The position numbers were made by a program, and so were the translations under genes. A DNA stretch of 64,000 nt from Shinisaurus crocodilurus (taxonomy: Eukaryota; Chordata; Lepidosauria; Squamata; Shinisauridae): NCBI GenBank assembly GCA_021292165.1, contig CM037877.1, positions 132,736,274 to 132,800,273 of the forward strand, given 5' to 3'. The notes under the pieces were generated by a model. It made no database searches. It had not been told where the DNA came from and saw only the letters and a program-made list of their open reading frames with translations. This document shows, piece after piece, positions 26,301-38,057 of the stretch (positions within the stretch are counted from its first letter, which is position 1; every line of letters begins with the position of its first letter).

Positions 26301-29163
26301 AAATAATATTTTAAAATTTGCTTGTCTTGCAAAATGCTCTCAAACCAGGTTACTTGCAATCCAAGGTATTACTGTACCTAGGAAATATACTCTTGTAAAT
26401 AGAGTTTATTTGGGTCAAAGAGCCAGGTTTCTTATAGGCAAACAATTAGAAAGCTTTGAAGATATTTAATGAATTCACTATCCGTTATCTTATTTAAGCA
26501 ACCTGCAATATTCCAGGAGAGTATTTTCATAGTTTTACTAGTATTAGTAGTTTTAAAACTACCACCAACCCCATCCTACACCCCACCCTGCCACCTGTTT
26601 AACTAGTCAGCGGCTTTTCCTTTCCCCATCATTGTTAATTTACTATATCAAATTTCCTCTTATGGAAAATTTAGCCTTACTAAATGTGTAGATTTCAATT
26701 TTCCCAACACATTTCTGGTCTGGCTTGGAGGATATACTGAAATGCAGGAATTTCCCAATTCATCCAGATTTAAAAAGCAAAAATCCCCATACTCCTCTGT
26801 AGTCCAGTTCTTATGTGAAAGAGCACTGGCAACATTAAATTCTTTCAGGGCTGGAACAGAATTTATCTCTGTGACAATTTCCACTGTGGATTAGTTAAGG
26901 AGATGGGGTTCATTTCCCCTACCTCAATATTTTCTGGCTTCATCCAAAGGGGTTCCTGAGTGTAGAAGCCAGTTATTAACTGAGTTATTAATTACCCCAT
27001 GGATATCAAGTTCTTCTTCTATCCCTCCAGTCTTGTGATAATCTTCCACTGCTCTACAATTGGCAAAGCCCCATAAGATTTAATTAAAGCTGCTGCTGCT
27101 TCTGAAATACTAGAGATGCAATTTCCTTGTAGATCGTCCCCCATCCCTAGGTCTCCCGATCTAATAGGAACTTGCTCTAAACTGCCCTCTTTATCAGTAA
27201 TCTTCTTCAAAGGGTAGTGTTGTAATTTTGAATTTTTATGCAATAGTGATTTCACAACCAGATTCCGGGATACACCCTTTTGAGAGAGCAACTGCTTTAT
27301 ACTTAGAATTTGTGAGGGGACTACTGTATCATTAAATGTCCATTGTACTCTCGGATATCCTGGCAGGCTTTGCATCCAAATAACAGTGCTCACAAGTCTA
27401 TGACAAATTGACTTCTTTGCAATAACTTAGAATCATACAGTTGGAAGGTGTCTTGGAGATCATCTAGTCCAACCCCCTGCTCAATGCAGGCCCTGCACTA
27501 CTGTGAGAAGCTACAGCATCCCTGACAGGTGGCCATCCAGCCTCTGCTTAAATACCTCCAGCGAAGGAGAAACACCCCCCCCCCATCTCCTGAGGAAGTC
27601 TGTTGCATTGCCGAACAGCTCTTACAGTTTGGAAATTTCTCCTGATGTTAAGCCAAAATATGCTTCCCTGCAATTTCCATCCATTGATTCTAGTTCCCCC
27701 CTCAGGGGCAACAGAAAAGAAGTCTGTTCCATCTTCTGCATGACAACCTTTCCAATATTTGACCACTATAAGGTCTCCCCTTAATCTTCTCTTCTCCAGG
27801 CTAACCATATCCAGCTCTTTCAACCATTCCTCATAGGATTTGGTTTCCAATCCAGACCCTTTACCATCTTGGTTGCTCTTCTCTGGATGCGCTCGCAACT
27901 TGTCAATATCCTTCTTAAAATGGAGCACCCAGAAATGGACATAGTACTCCAAATGCAGCCTGACTAAAGCAGAATAGAACAGAACTATTACTTCCCATGG
28001 GCCATGATCTGGGCACTATGCTTCTGTTAATGCAGCCCAAGATTACATTAGCTTTCTTAGCTCTCTACTCAAGAATAGCCTGGCCATATACTTAGAGCCC
28101 CAGTTTGATATATAACCTTTGTAGAGAAAGATATTTAACACAGCCTTCTTTAAGTCTGCAACCAAGTGAACTAAGTCTTCCCTTTAATCAGCTTCTCACC
28201 TGCACCTGTCTTAGAAATCCTTCCCCTGCATTGACGGTTGTCAATGAAGGTTGACCCTTCTTCTGGAGCAAATTAACTGCTCTATTTTTCCTGATATAGT
28301 ATTCGATTGGGTATAAATATCTCCCACAGTCTTTGTCACCGGATGACACTGATCCCATAAGGTCCTTAAATCAAAAACCTCTGTGGGGATTTCCTCCTCA
28401 TTTTCCTCTTTCCAATCATGTTGACTTAAAAAAACCTCAAATCCCATTCTTTTTCCTTCACTTCTTCATCTATTCTATTAAAAGTAGTTATTGCAAACTC
28501 CATAGATGGAGATAAATATCTCTTAGTAGATGTCGTAAATCCGCCCAGTGTCAAGATAAGCTGTTGTCGTTATAACAGTCCGAGTGTCAAAGCAAACATA
28601 TATTAGTCCAAAACAGAGCAAACGTAAACCAGTTAGGGGTCAGGCACAGGCGTAGTCAGGGTCGTTCCGAAGATCAAAGGTACAGAGGTCCGAGGTCAGG
28701 AATACCAAGAGCGTCTGGTGGTAGCTGTAACAAACAATTGCTTCCAGCATCTGAGTGTGTTTGGGACCTGCCTTTTGAGCAGGCGCTGATTGGTAAGGCT
28801 GCCCAGCTGGGTCAGGCTGCACTTAGCCTGATCCCACCCCAAACACACTCTGGCACGGCTGGTCCCTGTCTGACCAACTGGAGGCACAACAGTAGAGGGG
28901 GGGGGGGAAGGTCTAATCTACTCTGCTTAGAAGTTGGGAATTCAGGTTTCTCCAACTCAACCCAAACACATTTCCTCTGACCCATAATACTTTGCCAAAG
29001 TTCATTATAAGCACAATATAATGCGATTTTAAATGATTTCACCTCTCCCTGCTAAAATAAAGTAAACCCCATCATACCAACACTCACTAAAATAAAATGT
29101 GATTGATAGAATATATATATATTCCAATAGCATCAATAAAAAGGAGTAAAAACAACAATTATT

Positions 29164-29203
<40 letters not shown>

Positions 29204-32200
29204 ACTATCATAGGATATCATAGGACATAGGATATCATAGGATCATAGAGTTGGAAGGGGCCTACAAGGCCATCGAGTCCAATCCCCTGCTCAATGCAGG
29301 AAACTAGAGGAGGGGTCTCCCATCCAAGTAATAACCAGGCCTGACCGTGCTTAGCTTTCCACACTCACAGGAAATCTAAAACAATTATGCGGATCCCTCT
29401 TGGTTTTCATTTCTCAAAGGAGTAATACAGCATATAACAAACTCCTTTGTTTGTAACTTACTATTACATCATACCTAGCAGAGAGATATTTATTCACCAA
29501 GACATCAAAGTCAGTCAGCCTTCCTCAGGAGGGCATTCAACAGGCAGGGTACCACATACTCTTGTATTTCTTATTATTCTTAAGCAAGATGCCTTGCTTT
29601 TTCTAGGAATTGTTTTTCTTATGTAGAATATTGAGGGTATTCCAAGCAGCACAGGAGATCTATAAATAAACAGCTACGTAAGTAATGAGGTGGCAAAATT
29701 GTTAAATACCTCAAATACTCTTCTGAAGTGAATCTGATTTGTACTGTAGATGCTATTCACTTTATATAAATATTGAGATTAGAAGAGAATGCCCAATGGC
29801 CATGGAAGCTGTTTTTTCACTGGTATCAGCCAGAACCCAATCAGGGAAATGTACCCTACAAACAAATCAAATGTCATAAGACTGACTTGGCAAATCCCAT
29901 CAATCTATCATAGCTAAATCAACACACTTCCGTCCAAAACTCCCAGAAGGGCACTATTTGTTTTTCGTTTTTATCAAAAAGGTTGGGTTCAAACATCTAC
30001 ACAAAATTCTTCAGTAATTTTAGAAATGTTGTCTGGGTAGTTGGAGCCTGCTCAGGGATTATCCGAAGGCAGAAGAGCAGAACTGTGATGCAAGACCTCA
30101 TAGGGCTTTTTGCATAAGACACTGCACAGATGTAGAAAGAATTACAGTTCTAAGTACAATCAGGTAATTTATTTGTGCAGTAAAGTGATGCAAATTGTGG
30201 CAAAAATTCCAGATTTCACATATATGCTGATGGGGTCTGAGCTAGTGGTGTCTGACCAGGAAAGGAACCTTGGGGATGTGGTGGATACATCTATGAAAAT
30301 GTCAACCCAGTGTGCAAAGGCTGTGAAAAAATGCAACTTCCCTGTTGGGCATCATTAGGAAAAGATTAAAAAAATAAAATGGCCAATATCATAATGCCTT
30401 TATACAAATCTACCCTGTGACCACACTTGGAATACTGTGTACAGTTCTGGTCACTATACCTTCAAAATGATATTGTAGAGCTGGAAAAGGGGCAGAAATT
30501 GGCAACCAAAATGATCAAAGGACTAGAGCAGTGGTTCCCAACCTTGGGTCCCCAGATGTTGCTGGACTACAGCTCCCAGCATACCCTGCCAGCATGGCTA
30601 ATGACAAGGGATGCTGGGAGCTGTAGTCCAGCAACATCTGGGGACCCAAGGTTGGGAACCACTGCACTAGAGCATCTCCTGTATTAGGAAAAGTTGTAGC
30701 ATTTTGAACTTTTTAGCTTAGAAAAAAGGTAGTTAAGGGGGACATGATAGAGCTGTACAAATTCTAGATGGTATGGAGAAAGTAGAACCAGGTGTAACCC
30801 AATGAAACTGAATGGTAGAAGATTCGGGACAGACAAAAGGATGTACCTCTTTACACAGTGCCTAGTTAGACTATGAAATTTGCTACCACAAGATATAGTG
30901 ATGGCCACCAACTTGGACAGCTTTAAAAGAGGATTACCAGTAGACTAATTCATGGAGAGGATAAGGCTATCAATAACTACTAGTCATGAATGATTGGTGT
31001 ATATTACTCCTGAACACCAATTGCTGTAGGAACATGAGTGGGAAGGTGCTGTTGCGCTCATGTCCTGTTTGTTGGTTTCCCATAGGCATATGCTTGGCCA
31101 CTGTGGGAAGAGAATGCTGGACTAGATAAGTTTTTGGTCTGATCCAGCATATCTCCTCTTATGTTCTTAACAAGAATGGAGACTGCAGATTAATGTTTGA
31201 AATAAAGCATTCAAACGTAGATTAGCATTGTGTTAGAACAGAGTAGAAATAAAGGTACATTTTTTTCAGTCAGCGGGTGCTTCTGGGCGAGGCTTTTATT
31301 GTGCAATTGCCCTGGCCCATTCACAGAATTTTACAGGGGGCCCAGACAATGTTGTCTTCAATTTGTAACCCTCCTGTATTTTCCTTCTGCTTCTTCCATC
31401 CTTTTTCTTACCAGAAAAATTTGGTGAAGGAAGAAAAGATGGAATAGCTGTTGCCCCAATGCATTTGGATTGGTAACACTAGCCCTCTGTCTAGAAGTGT
31501 AACCAACTATCTCTTTTCCAATCAACTTTTCAGTGGGCAGGTTTGCACGATGTGGCAACAATTGTGGTAAGTTACCACGATTGTTTGATGGAACCTGCGA
31601 AGCAACCACAGTGAGCCTGACAGGCGATCAGGCTTATTGTGGTTTCTTCGCCCCCTCCCTTCCCCTCTTTCCCCCTCATTCATTCCTCCCGGCAATATCC
31701 CAGGGGACATCGCAGGGAGCAATGAGGCTCCTCGCTTTGACAGCCGCGATCACGAGCCGATTTCAGCTCGCAGTGGCTGTCAGAGACTCCCTGTTGCGCA
31801 AATAGGGCCCAGGCCCTTAAGCACAACGAGGAGGGGGGGGGAGCTCTCAACCTCCTCCTTGGGAGGTCTGCTCTCAGGCAGAAGGCGGTGGTACTGGTTC
31901 CATTCTCTGTGGCTGCTCATGTGAGTGGAGCAGCCTGTGGAGAGCAGATCAGGCAGGAGGCTCACGGAGCGGAGGGGGAGCACACTCCTTTCTGTAATTG
32001 GTGTGGTCGCACCAGTGACAGCAGGAAGTGCCCGCCCTCTGCTTTCCCAGGAGATCCTGGGAAAGTGGCGGGGGGAGGCACTTGACGCTGACCAGCGCTA
32101 CTGCACCAAGTGAGAGCAGGAAGTGCCTCCGCCCTCCACTTTCCGAGGAGCTCCTGGAATCTCACTCCATTGACCTGAACAGAGATAGGGAAACCGTGCC

Positions 32201-35200
32201 TAGCTGGAAAATGGCTTGAGGACGGGGGAAGCCAAGGAAGGACCTTTGAGGCAAGAGGATCCTTGGTGGGGGTGGGCTTTCCTCCCTCCATCAGTTGTTT
32301 TTTTCGTTTTTTTTTGCAGGAGGCTTTTGTCACCACCTCTATTAAAATCTATGGAGTGATATTGCTCCATTGACTTTAGCAGAGGTGGAGAACAGGTCCC
32401 CTACCGAAAAACTGGTGGATGGAGGAAAGCCCACCCCCACCAAGGATCCTCTTGCCCCAAAGGTCCTTCCTTGGCTTCCCCCACCCTCAAGCCATTTTTC
32501 AGCTGGGCACAGCTTCCCTATCTCTGTTAAAGTCAATGGAGTGATATTGCTCCATTGACTTTAATAGCGGTAGGGAAAAGCCAGTCGTCCACTCTGGGCT
32601 TGGTGTCAGTGTGCCTTCAGCTGCAGGTACCACATTGCCAACCGCTGATTTAGATCCATTCCAGTCTGGCTCCTGACTGGATTTAGGACCAAAACTGCCT
32701 TGTTCACCCTGGTAGATGACTTACATTGGGGAATAGGTGTGTGGAGTGGGACTCTGTTGATTCTCCTAGACCTCTCAGCAGCTTTCAGTACTATTGAACA
32801 TGGTATCCTTCAAGATCTCTGGGATAGAACTTGGAGGCATGCTGCTACTACAGGAGCCCCAGTCCTTCCTGTGGGATGGACCCAGAAGGTGGTGCTAGGG
32901 AACCTTTTCCCCATCCCTTGGCCATTTATATTTGGGGTATCTCAAGATTCTGTCTTGTCCCCCATGCTTTTTTCAACATCTACATAAAACCACTAGAAGA
33001 GCTAACAATCTGAAGCTTAACCTAGATGAAGCAGAAATACTGTGGGCTGGGAATTCTGCTATTCTGGATGGAGATTTAGATCTGCCTCTGGATGAGGTCA
33101 CACTCCCCTTGAAAAGCCAGGTACACTGTCTGGGCGTGCTCCTGGACTTGGTGCTGTCTCTAGAAGCACAGGTGGCATCAGTTGCCAGGAGGTTGTTGTT
33201 TTTTTTACCAGCTTAGGCTAGTTCGGCAGCTGTGGAGAAAGCTGACATAGCCACAGTGATACATGCCTTGGTTACATCCAGGGCAGATTACTGTTGGATG
33301 GTTTGAAGGAGCACACTCACAGCACTGCCTCTGTTCTCTCTCCTTCTAGAACTCTGCGTAAGGAGCCAGTCTTCAATGATGACCTCCCAAGCCGCATCAC
33401 ATGTGGAACTGTAGTAGTGAAGCCCAACGTGAAGGAGTTTACAGAAACCTCTGCAATATTTCAAGATGGGACCGTGCAGGAAGGCCTTGACTATGTCGTC
33501 TTTGCAACAGGCTACAGCTATTCCTACCCATTCATGGATGATGACTCCATCATCAAGTGCAGGAACAATGAAGTCACCTTGTACAAAAGCATCCTTCCCC
33601 CTCGACTGGAGAAACCAACTATGGCGGTTATTGGATTAGTCCAGTCCCTTGGAGCAGCTATCCCAACTGCAGAGCTTCAGGCTCGCTGGTCCATAAGAGT
33701 GTTTAAGGGTTAGTGTAGTATATTGGCTAAGTGATGGAGTTGTGAATCAGCAAGTCCCTGGTTCGAATCTCCCCTTTTCTTTGTCAGGGTGATGTGCGAA
33801 CCTGGACCAACGTGTTATTTATGGGCTAAACAACGCAGTAGTCAACCCAACAACAAACCATGGGTTGTTTAATCCCTGAAACAACCCAGCGGTCCAGGTT
33901 CACACATCACTGTTTGTTTACAGAAGTGGCTTGGAGGCAGCGTGCATCCCTGTGAATTGTGGGTTAAATAACCCATGAGGGTTTGCCACTGTGATGTGCA
34001 AACCAGGTCATTAACTCTTATCCTTGTATGAACCATATGAAGCCAGCTTATGCTAAGGGTCAAAGTAGTGATGCAGGAGAAGAGATACACAGTCAGAATC
34101 TCCCATTTTTGTCCATTTGTTTCATTTAAAAGCTGCCACGAGTTCAGATTGGGGCTACAGACTGGGGGAGGGGCTTCTCATGGCCTCCCTCATTACATTT
34201 TCTGCATTTAACACCCAACCCAGAACTGCTATGTGCTCCATGAGGGAAACATACTGGTACCATAGAGAGTACCTGATCCTAGATCGATCCACCTTGCCTA
34301 GCACTATCTATTCTGGCTCTCCAAGCTCGCACACAAAAGCTTATCCCAATAGCGTTGCCCATGATCCTTTAATTGCAGATGCCAGGGATTGAAATGGAGA
34401 CCTTCTATATGCAAGATGTGTAGTTCTACCACAGCACTATGACCCCAGCATTCCTTGTGGCTCTTGGAAAAACAATCCTTCCAGACCCTCTACAGCAGTG
34501 TTCTCCAACCTTGGGTCCCCAGATGTTTTTGGCCTACAACTCCCAACATGCCCCAGCCAGCATAGCTGGTTGGGGCATGCTGGGAGTTATAGGCCAAAAA
34601 CATCTGGGGACCCAAGGTTGGAGAACACTGCTCTACAGTATGTTACTCGATTTGTCAATACAAATGAGTTTGTAAAAGAAATGAACATGGTCAGAACGGA
34701 GGGGAGGTTTTGCTCCCAGGGTCAGCGGCAGTTGGAAGAACAATAGCGCTGCCCATACTTGACATCTTACCTGCTACACATTCTTAAAATAAGCAGAGGG
34801 GAAAGCCAGCTTGTCTACCAAAGAGCTCTAGGGAGCAGGAAGCTGAACCTGCCCTGTTTCTATATCGCTCTACTCTTTTTGAAGCAGCAGGAGGCACCCA
34901 GAAAAAGGCCCTGGTCAGACAGTGTCCCCTTTCCCCACCTGAAAACCCTGCATTCAAGATCTAGTTACTGGCCATGCGCAATTAAGCCCATTGAAAACTG
35001 TATTTTATCTCCAGGGATGTGTGTGTGTGTGTAAAAATGTAAACATCTTTCCCAAGAGCAAAGGGGGCATAAGAGCACATGAACCCAAGATGTGTTTGTG
35101 CTCTTTCCCTGAGTGGGAAAACTAGCATCTTCACAGGGCCACAGAGGCAAATGCAGGCCCTACTACAGGAAACTGTTTATGCCTCTTCATTTTCCAATTA

Positions 35201-38026
35201 CAAGGAACAGCCAACATATTGTGAGCTGCAGAAGACTTAAAGTAGCATGCTACACCAAGGCCATCTCATAATCGTTTTGTTGCCCTAAATGGTTGGTTCA
35301 GTGCAAAATGAGAGTGTTCCCTAGCATGCCAAGCAATATCACAGGGATATTCTGGGCACACGCTCAGCTCACGTAAGGAAACGGCCATGCCAGAACCTGC
35401 ATGCTGCTTCTTAGCATGGTAAGCACCCCTTAATTTGTGTCACCCCAGGCAGCTGCCTTGTCTGCCTATATGGTTATGCCAGCCCTGCAGTGCACCAAGC
35501 ATGTTGAGCATATATACTCCATGCATATGGGTACCTGGAGAGAGAACAAGGTCATCTTACTGGAAGAAGTAAGGAAACTGATGCAAACAAGCAATGTCTC
35601 TGGGCCATTTGCCACCAGATTTTCATGCAGCAGCTACAGCCTCCCTATATCCAGCATTTGCCTATATCCAGCCCCTGCAAGCAACGAAAACATGCCTCTG
35701 CACCCGGGACATTCCAAACAAGGGTTGTTTGTGTGTGGGTATATATACCTGGGGGAAGGAGTGAATTGCACGGGACATCAGGAATCATGGTCAATTCTTC
35801 CTTCTTTGACAGGATTATGTAAGCTGCCTTCACAGAGCAGCATGATGGACGACATAGATGACAAACTCGGGGAAGAAGCTCAAATGGTATGTTTTGAGGG
35901 AAAATATGCCCTTTTTTATATTTTCTACTTGCATAGGGAGAAACCGCACCGCACCCTCCACACACACACATTTTCTACATTTGTCACAGATGATAACATA
36001 TTTTGATTTCCTGCAATCACCAGGTTTAAGGATTCTATGCTGAAATTTACAGTGGCTTCATTCATTCAAATTTGCATGTTGCAGTTGCCCAGATTGGTGC
36101 ACTAGACAGAGGCCCTGCTACATGCCCTGTCTCTATTGGAGGCTACGTTAGTGGCTGCCAGGGACAGGGCCAGTTTCAAGAGTGGCCCCTGGTTATGAAA
36201 CCCCATCCCCAGGTGGGTCTCTTTGCCCCTCCCACCACCTTTCTTTCCAGAGACAGGTTAAAACGATCCTGTTTCATAGAGCTTTTGATGGGAGGGCTCA
36301 AGGGATATAAGAGTTGTAACCTATACTGTATATAGTAATCTGCTACCCTGCTGTGTGGTTGTTATCATGTTGTTCTGTTGGCTTTTTTAGGCTTTGATTT
36401 AGATATGATGGATTTTAATTTCTTATATTAATTTTTATTATATTTTTTATAGTCACTATCCACCTCCTGTGCCTCTTTAAGGTGGAAAAGCCAGATATAT
36501 CTGTTTGTTTAATTAAAGATAAAACATTGTAATAAAAGCAGTAAAATATCAAAATTACTAAAATACCCCAAACCTCAAACATAGAAGCAGCATCACTAAT
36601 ATCAGCACATAGATTTCAAAAAACAAGCATAACAGCCATATCAATTTATTTAAAGAAAATAAAGTGCAGTTTATGGCCGTGCAATTAAAGGTCATAAAAA
36701 TCTTAGCTACATGAAAAAGCAAACTATAATGATAGAAAACAATCAAATTATACCACAGCCACATAACAGTAAATCAGAAATTGTTGATGTTATCTTGGCA
36801 CTGCAAATAAGATGACAGAGGTGCAGCGGGGAGCTGTGTAGGCCAATAAGTGGTTCTAGTCATAATGCAAAACAAACATTATTTCCTCACTTAGTTGTGA
36901 AGCTAATCAACTGAATAGTTAATGAGGAAAATCTTCAGCTATGTCCCTCACCTCAGATACTTGAGACAGGGCTCTCCAACCTTGGGTCTTCAGATGTTTT
37001 TGGTCTACAACTCCCAGCATGCCCCAGCCAGTTGTAGGCCAAAAACATCTGGGGACCCAAGGTTGGAGAACACTGCTTTAGACACGTCTGTGCTACAAAG
37101 TTATATCAGATTTTTACCACTTTGATTGCCATGGTTCTCCCATAAAGAATCCTGCTAATTGTTGTTTGGTGACAGTACTAAGAATTCTCATTTAGAGAAC
37201 TTCATAGTCACCCACCTCTGTCACAGAATTCTACTTCCCAGGCTTTCCTGCGGAGAGGTAACGGCTCTTAAACAAGTTTAAACTGGGGTATATATACTTG
37301 TTGTGCAGAGGCAGCCATACGCCACCTTCATAAGTGACGTTTACATAAGTTTTTTTTGCATTTTTGTGTCCAAATGTAAAAATTACATTGGTAAGTGTGT
37401 ATAGTTGATTTAAAAATGGTTTTCTTCTGTTTTCTATTCTACATGAACAATATTCTCAAGTGACATGTTCTTACGAAAAAATGTTTAGGTTGATGTCACA
37501 CTCGGTATGGTAAGAATTCTAGCTCTTTCCTAGGCTGCAATGCTGCTCTGCCCCAGAAAGTAGGTTTGTTGCAGAGCAGAGGAAAGCCAAGCAGAACCTT
37601 CCATCACCAGCCCTCTGGCTGTCTGCATGCTCCATCAGGGCCATGCTGCCTCAAATGCCCTCCCAGCATGGCTTGCATAGGACAATCCAACAGCCTCTGC
37701 CTCCTCCTCCTCCTCCTCCTCCTCCTCCTCGCTGACCCTTCAGCATGCAGGCTGCTTTCTACAGAAGCAGGAGTTGAGCCATGCATTACGATGGCTGAAC
37801 TAGAAATAATGTAGGAGAAACATGCCATGTCTCCTGACTTTAAAAAATGTGCTTTAGCGCAGTCACTGGACCTCTAAATTTTATTGAAGCAGTAGTACAG
37901 GGGAAGAGGATTAACACACACAGCCACAAGCTGTGCAGGTTCACAGTGCATATGTTTTCCCTTGAAAAGAGAAAAAACAGCTTCGGAGGCCATTTTTAGT
38001 GGACGAACAGCACACAAAGAAAGTTA

Positions 38027-38057
<31 letters not shown>

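Larger units (their letters stand above)
23600..28450 (-). mobile_element. broken non-LTR retrotransposon (APE-type LINE) with nested insertions
   Basis: Read right to left: a Glu-rich ORF1-like piece (28447-28241), further ORF1-like pieces (27393-26660), AP-endonuclease pieces (about 26100-24834), a linker with [19 protein letters not shown] and [14 protein letters not shown] (about 24620-24160), and a C-terminal piece with a Cys/His cluster [20 protein letters not shown] (24025-23741), ending in an AT-rich tail near 23600. The reverse transcriptase core between linker and C-terminus is missing. The element is interrupted by MITEs at 24684 and 26126, the GACTC element at 25197 and a CR1 at 27428. 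The family is uncertain; it is not L1, CR1 or L2. Confidence 0.6.

Noticed and set aside
35437..36006. 189-codon open frame
   Set aside because: It contains FMO exon 8 in frame but runs through both splice sites into intron; only the exon is real.
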